This document shows positions 25,477 through 38,550 of a DNA stretch of 64,000 nt, one piece after another (positions within the stretch are counted from its first letter, which is position 1; every line of letters starts with the position of its first letter). The notes below the pieces were generated by a model. That model did no database searches and was not told where the DNA came from. It saw only the letters and a program-made list of their open reading frames with translations. Source of the DNA: Nymphaea colorata (lineage: Eukaryota > Streptophyta > Magnoliopsida > Nymphaeales > Nymphaeaceae). The DNA lies in NCBI RefSeq assembly GCF_008831285.2, contig NC_045140.1:15053796-15117795 (forward strand), in the 5' to 3' direction. A program made the position numbers and the translations under genes.

Positions 25477-26683
25477 GGTTGGAAGGTGAACAGAGAGAGC
25501 GGGGAAGAAAGAGAGGTGGCGATGGTGATGGGGGAGTGGTCCAGTAAGGACGCAGCTGTATGGGACCTGGACGTGTGGTGGGATGGAGAGGCGAAAGAGA
25601 AAGGAGAAGGTGTGTGTTTGTGAGAGATTGGAGGACGTCCCATTCGACCTCATCTTTTTAGACCGTTTCGTGGACTACGCTGTTAGGTGGAGAAGGAAAT
25701 GTCAGTGATTTTTTACTCCACATGAATTGAATTTCCCGAACTCTGCATGTAATGCTCCCTCTTTCTCTCTCTCGCTCTCGCGTCACGATAATTTTCATTC
25801 ATTGACATGGACACGCTTGTTTGAGTGCATTATGGATGGCCTCTCTCTCTCTCTCTTTCTGAGAGAACTGGACGATTTATTTGTTTCTGCCAAAAGGCAG
25901 TCGATGACAAGAACGCATTGAAAAAGTCTAGTTCGTGTAAGATTTGTTGGCAAAGGCATGCGTATATTATCCACCACTAAAGAAAATGTTCAAATTTCAC
26001 ATATGCTCTTTAGACCATTTTGAAACAAGGAAGACAGGGATGGACCTCTACATGATTGGTGGGATAGAACACAGCGGTGCAAGCGTGTGGGGAATGTAAG
26101 TTTAAGAATTGGGCCACCACCCCTTTAATTTCTCATCTTTCTCCTTTTTTTAATCTTTGCATCTTCTTTCCCTTTTCTTCGATTGGTTGTCTATGAACAT
26201 AGGGGGTCCCTTCCTTCCTCTGCTGGATGAAAGTAGGTATCTGACCCAACTCTTGATTTGTCTCTATAGTTATTTCATCCATGATAAATACCCAACAACT
26301 CTCCCATGCACATACATATATATATATATACAAATTAACAACGGCCACTCTTTTGAAACACTACAGTTATCTCTGGTGGAGATAACGAGAGAACTTCATG
26401 CCTGTAAATCCCTATCACACAAAAAGGAAAACAAAAGAAAGAGTTACTTTTATACCTGAGAATTTGTCGTATGAGAACAAGATCAGTTCGTCGTTCTTAT
26501 CCTATGTATGAGGAAAATCCTCAAGGAAACGCCAGGATCTGATCACAGTACTCTGTTCCTATTTGAAGCGTTTTGGATGCATCGGGATCACGCTCATTTG
26601 AATCACCGGCCTTACTTGCTCTATGAGCATCAAATTCATGTACATGGTGCCACTGATGATGTGCACCTCCATCCCCCCTGTTC

Positions 26684-26685
<2 letters not shown>

Positions 26686-26715
<30 letters not shown>
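26686..26715. repeat. (TA)n microsatellite, about 30 bp
   Basis: Alternating TA, slightly interrupted at its right end. Confidence 0.9.
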
Positions 26716-26720
<5 letters not shown>

Positions 26721-29700
26721 GATTGTAGGATCAATAGAGTAAGGCCAGTACCATTTTCTGATTGTATACTTTTCCAATGCCTATGTTCGCTTCCTTTCGT
26801 GATTTATGCCAGATTCTCCACTTTCATTGTGGGAAATGAGCTAGGCTAATTTTGACTCTTGGCCGGGCAGTGTCACCGTTTCAAGCAATGGCTTGTACTT
26901 TGATACACATGAAAGACAAATGTGACAGTGCATGATGCAGTTTAAATCCTATTCTCCTAAACAATGATGAAAACACCACTATTAACCGCGAGAAGCTACA
27001 TAACAAGAATAGATCAATGGAAAGGGAGAGGATAGACATGAGAGTGAGAGCATTGATTTTGTTATAATGCAGGAACATAATGCTAAAGCACATATTATTT
27101 TTTTGCCAATTGCTAGGGAATTTGACATGTCGTTTTCAAATTAAATGGCTACATAAAGCATTGGGTAAATCGTGAGTGGGAGAGAGGCCGATTGAGCAAG
27201 AATTACCCTAACGCTGGAATGTCTCATGCATGACATTTGAAGTACCTGAGGCCACCGGATCCTCTTTCTCCAGTCCTCTCTTTTCCTCTTTATTATTGAA
27301 AACGAGCAAACGAGCTTTCTTTATTGGTATCTGTTTTGCTCATGGAGGTGGTGCATGATTTGCATTGGCTGGTTTCATCTTTTTGTCAAGGTAAAATTTC
27401 AGAATAGCTTCCTTCATCTGTTAGAGAAGTCCTTCACTTCCAAAATCAGGATACCAAACACCCCGTCTCAGTTGCATCATTTACCAGATTTAACTTAGCC
27501 GGTCTTTCTTCTGGGGATCTGGATTCAAATTTGAACTCCGATTTCAATAAAAGAATTCACATACCATAGGAGTAAGATCCGAACTTCCATATAATTGTCT
27601 TGAACCCATATCAAGTTTCAGATTTGGATTTAGACTTGATCGCCTAAACCATATATAGTACGGTTTGCATGTGATTAGGATTTGAATCTGGTTTTCTTTA
27701 CCTGATCTAATTAAATGGATCAGATTTCAGGTTGTCAATCGGATCTTGCCGACCCGTTAACGTTCCTATTCGATCTCATACCCTTTGCCAGAGAAACTAA
27801 AAGGAATTGTAATTTGGAATAAGAGCCTCATCCTTTCGGAGTAGCATTATCTTGACCGTGGGACCTAAGTTTTATGACTCCATTAAACAGAAAGAAAAAC
27901 TAGCACAAAACTATAGCAATTGCCACTCGTTCTATCTTTGAAAGATCAGATATGCAAGCAAGAAAGAAGAGGGCCCCTCTTGCTGATAAAGAAGTTTTGG
28001 AAACTTCATTTATTTTTTTATTTTTTATCACAGATTTCTGATCTTTTTAAGTGGATATAGAACACTTAAACGTGAAGTCGCTTGTGTGGGACAATGGGTT
28101 GTCAAAATGGGTCAAGATCTTCCAAAGCTCGACTACAAGTTGGTCGTATATATAATAATTTTGCTATAGAAGAAGACAGTGGTGGGATCATCTCACCAGT
28201 TTGCTAAGAAAAGCTTTCTGAATTAGTGAATAATTAATCGAGGCTGTAACCAGCTCTTTCTTTGAGCTGTAGCCATGGGCATCTGCAGCGACGGGACTAT
28301 TGGTCACCTTCTAGCATCAGGCCATAAGTGCAATTTCCTTTTCAAGCAACAGCCTGGGAATAAGACCATGCCTGCGTCATCATATAGTTGATTCTGCTTA
28401 ATTTAAAGAATCACAAGGCCATGTTTCCGTTTATAACTATGGGCGCGCTAAGAGCAGGTGGTAAGAGAAAAATGTAAAGAGCCAGTTGTCCTTAATATAA
28501 AATCCTTTGGATTTGAGAATCGTGAACTTAAATCAGACTCACTTCCTCTGATCCTAAATTTGATCTTTCTTCAATTCGATCTAAAATCTTTAGTTTGTTG
28601 AACTGTAGATCTTAGTGTGGATCTTTTATCATATTAGCAAAAGCATGCCACATGTGATCCATAGAGTAAAGTCATCAAATGCTCCTTGAAATATGTCTGA
28701 ATAGGAAGAACCTAGATATTTAACCAGATCAGATATTTCTAAGCTTATTCATGGGCTCGATTTGTGACCAAGAGAAAAAAAAAAAAAGGAAGATTCCTAT
28801 GTTGTTTCATAGAGATAGGAGCTACATCTTATTCTTTTCCTCGTGGCGGGCAGCCTAGTTATTGGGTATGTTCATTTTGGGGATTGGTTAATCAGGAAGA
28901 ATATAAGACTGATGATATCAATGTCAAGTATGCATAACCTCAAGGGGTGCAACATAACTGGTTGGCTTAAGTGTCGTTTGGATGATTATGCATGAATTTA
29001 TTTGTATGAACTACAAACAGTGGCATAGTTACCGAGGTCCCACGAGAAAGCTGGGTGGCTTGATTTCTTGTGAACCAGCTAATATCAAACATGCACAAGC
29101 ATTAGCCTACTTAATTCAGAATTTCATTTTGCAGAGTTACCTGAGAGTTTTTTTTTAATCATGCATTTGATAAAACTCACTAGTTTTTTCCAATTGAACG
29201 GTTCACACGATTGGAGATTTTTCTGCCGACATGGCTTTCCATCATTAGTCAGTGTCCGTTACAGCACACAGGGAGACAACTGTCCAGAAGCAACAAGTGC
29301 CTTCATTGACAAGACAGGAATTAAAAGTCTTTGTACGTGAAATTAATAGGACATGATCACGCCCTCATTTTTATAAGAAGTTTATGAATCGAACGGGGAG
29401 TCTAAACTCGCCCCTCCGCAACATTATGAAGCCCGCCATTATATGACTGAGACAGAGGAGCGTGATGACGCCATGGCTAGCTAGCTTGTGTCAGGGTCGC
29501 TCCAGGCTTACCAGCCTTCGTTTTCTTTAATATAGAGTCCCAACATAATCAATGGGAGGACACACCCACAATGGTATTATTACATAATACCCAAGGATCC
29601 TGGTAAGGTAAGGTACCCTTTGAGAATACCCGTCGATGGGCTTGTTGTAAACAAGCTCAGTTCGAGCCAAATTGGACTGTAGTCATAATAGTAAACTCGG

Positions 29701-32001
29701 GCACGAATCCTACAGATTGAGCTCAATCAATCTCGACAAAACTCAAAACGAGCCCATCAAGCTTAGTATAAAGAAGATCGTCATGAGTTTGACACGGATA
29801 CTTTATATGCATGAACAGTTAAAGGAGTTCTGGGATAACAGCTCAAAGGTAGGTTTTGAAAGGAAGGTCTGAATTTACCTCTAAAATGTCATTTCAAGAG
29901 TGTTCCGAAGGCATCTAAAGTCGGTTTTGCCGAAACTCTGTTTTGACAAAATCTGGTTTTCATGAATGGATTGGAAAACAGATATATCCACGTTTTTCAA
30001 GCAAAATTGTCATAAAACCAAGTCTCTTTTTAGAGTATCATCCAACTCCATTACGCCTCTATAGAAAATGAAAAATATCGTGTACATAACTGGAGGAACA
30101 GTAGCAACCCGAAATTATTTCCGACGAGTTTCATTTATCGTTGAGGACAAGCTATGGAGTCCATAAGACATTTTAGTAGTAGCAAGCAAAATTACGTGAT
30201 TTGAATGAAAGAATAGTTTTTAGGGTTGGTTAGAGGTCATCTCCATCAGTGGACGTCACTCGGTGTGTTCATTACATCGAAAAAGTTTTGTTCCAAGTAC
30301 TCCAACCAACTGTTCCTTTACTGATTTTTATATATCCCTGTCGGAGGCACCTATATTTATAACCAAAGAAGAAGGATAGAGCTCATGGAAAGGCCTCAGC
30401 TTCTATTTTTAATCCAATGGTCTGTGGATGAAGGAACCGAAAGTGGGCCACCTCTTTCCGTGGGATGTGAAAAAGACCTGCCCAAAAGGGATAACGAATG
30501 TGGTCCATTGTTTGGATAAGGAATGTGTAGGCGTTACATATTTAAAATAGACTGGAAGAATGGTTGGGATGAGTTATATGCGCCCATGCTACCTTCCTCC
30601 CATGTGCAGTGTGCTGTTCTATCTCTTAACTTCAACCATCATGCTCCGCTCAGTCAGATTTGGTTAAATTCGAAACTAGTTATATGCATAGGTTTGTGCA
30701 TACACATATGTATGAAAATGAATTAGGAAGACACATGCCATGCACGAAAGGCTGTGCAGGGTGCTCGCACTGCCAATATATTACGACCATGATAAATTGT
30801 ATCTACTCAAAACTGTGTGTGTGTGTGTGAGAGAGCACGCGCGCCGGATGGGGGAAAGGCACTTTGGGTTAGTGAAAGAATTGTCATTCGTTTTGTTTTG
30901 GGGAGGTCAGTGGAGATTTCAACCTTGTTTAATCAGGTCGTTAGACTGCATTGGTAACTTATCGAGATCAAATCGATCGAGCAGTTCTTGTGGTTTTGTT
31001 TTTTTGTGGACTACAGATATACCTACAAGTTCATAAATAAGAAGTTGCAAATTTTCATTTTTTTAACAGTTAAGTGGGCTACATTTTGTAATATAATGTC
31101 CATGAAATCGTTTTTCTTGACTATCAGATCTCAATATTAACTAAGATTAAAAAGTAAGACATATTGAAATTAATGTATTGAGAGGAGATAGAATTGGAGG
31201 ATTAGAGGGAAGTGAGCACACATGGGGCTTCCGTATGTAGGTGACTCGCTTGGGTTGCTATGCTTTGATCCGCTTCTACGGCAGAGGCCCAAGTAGGTGA
31301 GTCATCGATCGACAACGAACCGACCTTAAGAAATGTTAGCTAGAATTTTTGTGCTCACTTGTGCACAAAAGAATCATCTCTAGCTAGCTAGCTAGCTTTC
31401 CTCTTTCCATTACAAATCGACATGTTGGACAGTTAGAGTTGCGTGCACACTTCTATATACATCAAAGAGGATAGAGGGTTTTTTTTACATTTCTTTTATA
31501 AAGATTATGGGTATTTTACACTTTTTATTTTGTCACAATCTCTTCCTATCTTCTTAAAAAGTTTCCTTTTTTTCTGTTAAGGGTTTTTTTTCTTTTAAGG
31601 GACATGTTTTGGTCGTTGCATACCCTTTGCACAAATTTTTCCTTTCATGTACGAGAGGGTGTACACAACCAGCTTTCGTAAAAAAGAAAAAAAAATTAAA
31701 ATTATAGTAAATATGACCAAAAGATGGTCCGCTAAGTGGAAATATCAGAATGAAAAGAAACATGTTTTAAAAATAGTTAATGTTCATTAGCACGTGCGAA
31801 TAAATTCATGTGATAGAGACAAGGTAATACCGTAAACCAGTCTTGACTCTAGATGTCTGGCGAGTTGGTGCCTTGGAGGACTTCTTTTTTAAGCTGACCG
31901 GCAGAGACTTTTCCCACTGCCCTGAGACGTCATTTCTCACCATTTCATACGACTTTAGTCGATGTGCAAAAGTTCTGTTGTGCCGTAATCTTTTGAACTG
32001 C

Positions 32002-32043
32002 TTTTGTGTATGACAATGAAGTTTTTGTGTATGACAATGAAGT
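32002..32043. repeat. 21-bp perfect tandem duplication
   Basis: The 21-mer ttttgtgtatgacaatgaagt occurs twice head to tail with no mismatch. Confidence 0.9.
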
Positions 32044-35000
32044 TTGAACGCACAAAATTCTCTTATGAGTAGTGCAATCGGTCGGTTTAGGTAGCCATGT
32101 TTACTATTTGAGTTTTAAAGACTGCAGTATTGAAGAGTATTGATCTTGAGAATAAGAGCTCAGCTATAAAAGTCAAGTTAACTTGTCCTCCGTCTTCTTT
32201 CTCTCCCTCCTCTCTGGCATGCACACACATTTGTATTATATTGAAGAAGCGATCAGGATTCAAGTGTCGGTTGTAGCCTCACCAAACCCTAAGTTGCGTT
32301 TAATTGCATCTCCTTGGCAGCCATTAAAAGCACCCTGCCGCTCCCATTAAAGCCACTGGCTCCCACTTTTTGTCCACAAATTAAACCCTTCATACAGTAA
32401 CGACTCCATTCTGACCAAAAACCGATTCCCTCGATCCTCTCATTCATCACCATCTTCTCAAGAACAGCCGAACCATACAACTTGTCTGCCTTCTCCTCTA
32501 TCTCACTGCCTTCGCTTAAGCTGTGGGCTTGCTGGGCACGCTTCTCTATCAGCATGGTTTTCTAGTCGCCATTATAATAAGAGAAAAATAAAAACTTGGC
32601 AAGCTGATTATCGCATGGCTTCTGTGTGCTTTCGATCGAAATCAATGGTTTATGAGAGGAAGAAGGAACTCACACGACATATGGAAGAAAGGAAGAAGAT
32701 GATCGGAACAAACAAAAGAAGGAAACCAATTAACTGAATGATTTGCAAGTGAATATCTGATGGGCATAGAACAAGAAAAATAGTTATTAACGCATTGGTA
32801 GTAGTTCTTTTGAGATATTGGACAAGGCTTGGGTTGAGCAAAGGCAGTTCTAGTTACCAACATTAACAAATATTATCAACACCTCGGCCCTCGACCATAT
32901 ATCACATTCTGCTAGCCCTCATGAAAAGTCGACCTGAGTACTGACCGCTTCAGCTCGTACTGACCGCTTTGCAATGCTATATAAAATCTGTTTCAAAAAT
33001 TCCATAACCCATTATTTTAGACGTTGGTAATATGTACCCAAAGATATTTTTATGAAATTATACTTCCAACGTATTTCTTTTTTTTTTTTCTTGTTTTTCT
33101 AAAGATAGCCAGGCACCCAGGGCCTTGCAGTCCCTGACGATGCTGCAGTAATGAAATCACAGAAGCAATTATAGCGCCTGAATTGAAGCAAACCAGTGTC
33201 GTCGGCTTTTCCTTGATTTCCACCCTATCATGCGCCGAAAATCCCACAAGATTTACGTGCTAAGCTGCCTTGGAATCTAATTAGAACATCATCTATGAAT
33301 AGAATCATATAAAGATCTATTATCACCAGATTCTTTTTTGAGGCCACAGAATCCTGCATATATATGTATATATATATATCATTAAGAATATTAGAATGTA
33401 GAACAAAATCTCAGTGGATAAAAAAGTCCACATTTATGTGATCAGGTCTTAACCGAACCTTCATATTTTTCTTCAAGAGAAAATTCCCAATTTTGACACA
33501 AACCAAGAACATCTGACAAGAGGAAGATTTTTGGCTTCTGATCAGTGTTTGCTGGAAATCTTAGCAATACCGTATCAAAGGAGACATGAAAAAGCGGCTG
33601 CCATTAGAATCTTAGACCGTAGAAAAAGTCAGTCTAGTGAAATCACCGGTTTGGGACTATGGTTTCTACTCATTCACGAAACACTTAAAGTTCCATGGCT
33701 ACATGTCAAAACTTGCCCTCGGAAGAATGAGAAAGACTAGAGAACTGGGGCGCCTGAGATATTTGACAATTCGTCAGGCATACTTTTTCCCATTAATCAA
33801 TTGTCATGCGCATTGAAATGCAAAAGAATTATACCGATATTTCAAGTAGTAGTTCGTGGAAAGAGACCACTCAGAGGAATTGAAACAGAAACAGTAGCAT
33901 ATATAGTTCCATTTCCCATTTTTGATCTGAAGTCATAAAAAAGGTAATACTATAAATGGAACGTACAAATAAATAGCTCTATCCGACTACCACCAAGGCA
34001 TTCATTCTTCCGAATGGCTAATAACTCGATTGCAGAATAAAAATAACCTTAGAAAGTGGATGATAACGTGGAAAGATGCAGTATATAAATGAGGGAATAC
34101 CCACTTGATGATCGAACAGGCGGAAGTGGAGGAACTAGCAGAAGAAATCATGCTGTTTTGCAGGAATAGTGAAACATCTTTCTTGGTCGTCCAACCATAC
34201 ACGGTTCATCTCTTAAATGGGTGGTGCCTACTCATTGATAAATATTGGCAGAAACAGATGTACAGCTCGAAGAGGAAGAGTAAAAGCTCCAAATATCTTT
34301 TGCAGAACCGTGCATATGCAGACATATATCAACTGGTAAAAAGGAAAAAGGAAGAGAAATTATTTGTAACAGAATGTAGAAAACAGTAGCCATGACAACA
34401 AACATAAAACTACAACAGAAACTTGAAAGTTTAATGTAGAACAAAGGGTTTGAGAAACGAGACGGCTGGGTATTAGTGGAAGAATGAACTCATGTCACAT
34501 TTCCTTTAGTGTAATTTTCTGAGCAATTTTCTTATTAAAAGATGGGAAAAGGTTGGATCATACCGTGCTCATAATGTTGGGCACTGATCATCTTGGAGAA
34601 GGCACGACCTATGAGGGTCGCCCATTAAGTTCACGAGTTTCAAACCCCGGTGTGAAAGCGCCAATGCTGTGTAACGAATGAGGAGGTTATCTGCTTTGCT
34701 CGCCTGAACTTCTGATGAGCTGGTTTTTCTGGCCATTGACTGTGAGAACGAAGTTGCATGCGACGATTCGAGAAAAAGAAGAAGGCGCAATTTAACAGCT
34801 GGGAGAAAAGATGGGGAGTTGCCATATCACCCGGTCGAGAAAAGCTCCGTCAGAGAAACGATTGACAAGAACAAGAGAAAGTCAACGTGGAAGGCGATCA
34901 AAATGAACACATAGAACAGAGAGCGGAAAGCAGGAGCAGTCCCTCCTTTTTCTTCTTTCCTCCTTTTTCTCCCTTTCGGTTGTACAAATTTGAAAGAATT

Positions 35001-35089
35001 AGTAAAAAAATTTCATTTCACTCTCATAAAATTACATCATGGTGAAGTTCTCCTTTTCATGTAGTCCTAACACTAGCAAAAGCCGAAAA

Positions 35090-35152
35090 ATCAATAAAAC
35101 TCTATACAAGATCGGATTGAAGAACGTTCTCATCGTTCTTGGTTTGCAAAAA
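35090..35152. repeat. 63-bp direct repeat, left copy, flanking the CLE gene
   Basis: Starts atcaataaaactctatacaa and ends ggtttgcaaaaa. It matches 36813-36875 at 62 of 63 positions (one C/G difference) in the same orientation. It contains a short inverted repeat, AAGAACG seven bases away from CGTTCTT. Sequence outside the 63 bp does not match. Confidence 0.9.
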
Positions 35153-35413
35153 GCTTCACCGGGTTCCTCTTCCCCTAGAAATTAGTTCCTCACAGTAGAG
35201 GCAAGGAAAAGCGGAAAAAGAAGGAAAGAGTATACATTTTCTTATAGAGCTCTTGCTAGAAAGAAAGCTTCATGCAGGATAGGAGGGAAAAGCACCAACC
35301 AGTGTATGATGATCATGGCCACAAAGAGATCAAGTTTCCCAAGGGAACCTCCCCACATCAAGTCATCCAAGGAAAACTTGGCCTCTCTCGCTCTATCCTT
35401 CTTTTGGTGCCTC

Positions 35414-35635
35414 CTACCTGTTGTGCAGTGGATTAGGCCCCGTGGGCACAACTCGTTTGTCGTCGTCCAGTGTGGAGTTGCTGCTGCAGTCACAGAGACT
35501 GCAGTACTTCCGCGGCACCGAATTCTCCGATCTTCTAACTTGCACCTGGGGGACGTCTCTTCTTCCCATAGAACACGAGCTGAGAGTGGACAGTATGAGA
35601 ACGCAGGAGAGGAATGTGACCCTAACGACGCTCAT
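35414..35635 (-). CDS. CLE: CLE peptide-hormone precursor
   Basis: Intronless 73-residue secreted precursor. Residues 1-23 (MSVVRVTFLSCVLILSTLSS then CSM) form a signal peptide. A variable, polar middle holds an odd CSLCDC cluster. The C terminus is the 12-residue CLE motif RVVPTGPNPLHN followed by a single Arg and the stop. All CLE-diagnostic residues are present: Arg1, Pro4, Gly6, Pro7, Pro9, Leu10, His11, Asn12. Established for the family: the motif is cut out, Pro-hydroxylated and sometimes arabinosylated, and perceived by CLV1/BAM-type LRR receptor kinases. The motif is close to the CLE8/CLE9/CLE11 group by memory. DDDK precedes the motif. The start is the Met directly before the hydrophobic segment; an in-frame upstream Met (35722) would give an N-terminal extension without signal character. 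Confidence 0.9.
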   Translation of the reverse strand: MSVVRVTFLSCVLILSTLSSCSMGRRDVPQVQVRRSENSVPRKYCSLCDCSSNSTLDDDKRVVPTGPNPLHNR

Positions 35636-36812
35636 CCTTTCTTGCGGTTCGACTGCAAAAGCTAGGGCCTCTGAGAAGGCGAGGTCGTGGGGAGAAGATA
35701 ACAAGAAAGACAGGAAAAGCAAAAAGGAATGGGCGGGTTATGCTTTTGTCCGCTGGAGAAGGGAAGAAAGGAAGGAATGGAATTTGGGGGAGGAAGCATA
35801 ATAAAGTGAATGAAGAGGAAGGCAAAAGGAATAGAAAGGTTGTTTTTTCTCTGGCGACCTTCAAGGGTCATTAAATCGGGTACCTCGGATTGCTAGGGTT
35901 TGCATCTGAGACATCCACATCCTCGTTCAGAACTCCACCAAACGCCATTAATTCCATCTTCATGTTGGTTAACTTTCCGCCATACCCAGAGAGAGGGAGA
36001 GGGAGATTCAAACGAGACTCAAGCGACTAAATTCAAATGAGCCATTATGGATGTGGGAAGGGGAGAGAGAGATTAAAGTTTTATCTTTCAGTGAGAAGGG
36101 CAAAAGGGTGGTTCTTAGAAGATGACAGCATTCACAATAACTTTTTCTTTTGTTGGTTTAAAAGTAAAATAACGTTGGTAATTTTTCGAAAAATCATTGG
36201 GTGAGAGGACGGGCTGATGACCAAGCTTGTAACATTGGTCAAGTGCTCCCTCTTTTTTGGTGTCTTGGTCGTTAGGACGGTCTTCAATAATTGATGATTT
36301 CTAGAAGAGATCCGTCGTTAGATGGCCTAACAAGGGTTGGGTTGGTTTAAACTCTTTGAAGATGTTTAGAGTTCACCACGTGCCCTTACTTGTCTCAAGG
36401 CCAAGGTGGCTAATAAGCCAACTTTGTTGGTGAGCTAAAAGAGGAGAGGAGTACAGCATGTGTGTATTTCATCTATAGTTGCATTGAGAGTCGAGTTCAC
36501 ACCCTTTTCTTTATTCTTAAGAGTACCAAACTTTCTTCGGTGCCTTAGAATGATGTATTTGATATGCTTCAACTTACATACTTATGTTTTTCTCTCTCTT
36601 CCTACTCCTCTTCTTCTCTCTCTCCCTTTTACAGGCCAGCCACCTACCAAACACCACCCCTTTCATTGCATCAATCTACTCAGGCACAGCTAAAAGATGA
36701 GTCCATTACGTCAACTCCCTCAAAGATGGCTAAAAGAGGAGTTATTTGTGTTCTGTGTTTATTGATGAAATGTTCAGTGGAGAACAACACATCCAGAGAA
36801 ACTCTATACAAG

Positions 36813-36875
36813 ATCAATAAAACTCTATACAAGATCGGATTGAAGAACGTTCTGATCGTTCTTGGTTTGCAAAAA
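36813..36875. repeat. 63-bp direct repeat, right copy
   Basis: 62/63 identical to 35090-35152, same strand, 1.7 kb away on the other side of the CLE gene. The 16 bases aactctatacaagatc are additionally duplicated just upstream, so the segment itself begins with a small tandem repeat. Confidence 0.9.
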
Positions 36876-38487
36876 TGTTAAAGAAGGATTTTGCTGAATC
36901 AGGAGTTTCTTAGATCACGGTACTAAGTTTTTGTCTTACGTTTTCTTTCACAAATCAAGTCGGAGTCTTGGTGTTTCTTCTTCAATGTTAAAGAATGAAG
37001 CTTATGTTTGACAAACTTCATTTGACGCAGCAATAACTGCAACTAATTAAGAATGTTGTGAGCACTTGTGATATTAAATTTTAAGATCATCGACGGCAAG
37101 GACTTTCGTCTTCATCTCTTCTATAACCAAATTAATATAGGAATAAGCAAATTTATGTGGGCTGGATATGCCTCCGCCGCCGCCCCAAGCTGAACCTGGC
37201 ACCTTCCATTTCTTGGCACACCTTGTTTCGCGATACACAGTAACACAGAGCAATTCCATATATTCTATCTGATTAGTAGACAAAGGTGGCCTGCCATACC
37301 AACCTTTTGACTCTAACAACGCAGATGATCAAAGAAATCCACTAAATCACTTGGTGGAGGCCGTTTGACTAACTCGGATCTGATGTGCAGCCTTGCTTCT
37401 AATATATACATATTATATAAGATTCCTGTTGTACACCAAATCTATGGATCGCGAAGGGAAGCCGGGAAGACTCGTAGAGGCATGGGGGATCCAAGACCCC
37501 TTCGTGGTGAAATCCACGGATTTGGGATGTTGGAATAGAAGATCAATCTATGGATCTCAAACCAACCCCAACCTTAGATCCAAAAACTTGAATATACCTT
37601 TGACGTGGAATACTAGACATATAACAAAGAGATGGGTTACGATCATGAGCTCACTATCTATCTCATGTTGCATGTTTTGGCCTTTTGACAATAACCACGC
37701 CACCGAACGTTTGCTTGCATTCTTTTGAGAAATGTCAAAGGAAAGAGGCCCGCGTGATTGACTTCCACACTCACACGTCCTACTGGAATGTCGATAGAAA
37801 AATGCACCAACCTATAAGTCAGTGAGTTTAAAAGCCTTACGCAATTGAATCGCTATTTTCATTTGAAACGTTGAAAGACTTAATTCCATGTGAACCAGCT
37901 TCACACCATTCACCTGTAAATGGTTCCACTTCATTCTATAAATTACAGTTAAATTTTATATACATTGTTCTTTTTTTCCGGCCCTCTAAATCATCATTAA
38001 CTTAAAGAATAATCGATTGATCCGGTAAGGGTCTGTGTGTACCTTTGATCTCCTACGCCTCTTTTTATATCTTTGACCTTACCCTTGCTTGAGAAACCTA
38101 CTCTTTCATTATCTCGTGCATACGCATGCCTGGCTTGCGTCTGATTCTATCATTAAAATTGGAAAATAAAGGCTAGTTCTAATATAAAAAAAAAATACTA
38201 TTTAAGAAGGTTGTGTGTGCACAGGAACACACGCACACATATTGAATAAACCGTGTCCCGGTCAGAAGCAATAAAGGTTGGCATGTCTAGGCCGTATTAT
38301 GCACATTTATACATGCCTTCTTCAAAAGGAGGAGGTTTACAGCAATAGGACGAGTATGAATTTGAACTCGAGTTCTTAATAAGAGTTTTGGAATTGGCTT
38401 GACTCATTTTGCAGTCCTATCCACACATTTTACACGGACTGTCGATTCAAGATCTCTTTTCACAAACTCAATTTTGTCATCATTCAA

Positions 38488-38550
38488 ACACACCTTAAAT
38501 GCCGCTTTGAAAGCAAACATTTTCCTTTCAAAATGGCATTTAAATGTGTC
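38488..38550. repeat. Imperfect hairpin, 26-bp arms, 11-nt loop
   Basis: Left arm 38488-38513 pairs with 38525-38550 with a few mismatches (core aaatgccgctttgaaag against ctttcaaaatggcattt). Outer words caaacacacc recur on both sides as a direct repeat. The outermost 'gtgtttgggtgac' is akin to the termini of the MITE-like element at 42.6 kb, so this may be a small foldback transposon. Open frames crossing it are not coding. Confidence 0.65.

Larger units (their letters stand above)
25477..35089. other. Large gene-poor spacer, about 9.6 kb
   Basis: I find no gene with recognisable domains. Open frames of 60-113 codons are scattered and random in appearance. An 88-codon frame at 32289-32555 (minus) and a 94-codon frame at 34105-34389 (plus) are the least bad, but neither resembles a family I know. 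It holds a (TA)n tract at 26,686-26,715 and a 21-bp perfect tandem duplication at 32,002-32,043. Weak AT-rich patches with 'ggatttgaatctg' words near 27,500-27,790 may be a decayed relative of the hAT MITE interior. Confidence 0.5.

Noticed and set aside
32289-32555. 88-codon minus-strand frame
   Set aside because: Tidy in appearance but resembles no family and has no splice or promoter support.
34105-34389. 94-codon plus-strand frame
   Set aside because: Lys-rich random-looking product without domain or context.
35421-35801. 126-codon plus-strand frame over the CLE gene
   Set aside because: Low-complexity charged antisense of the CLE precursor and its leader.
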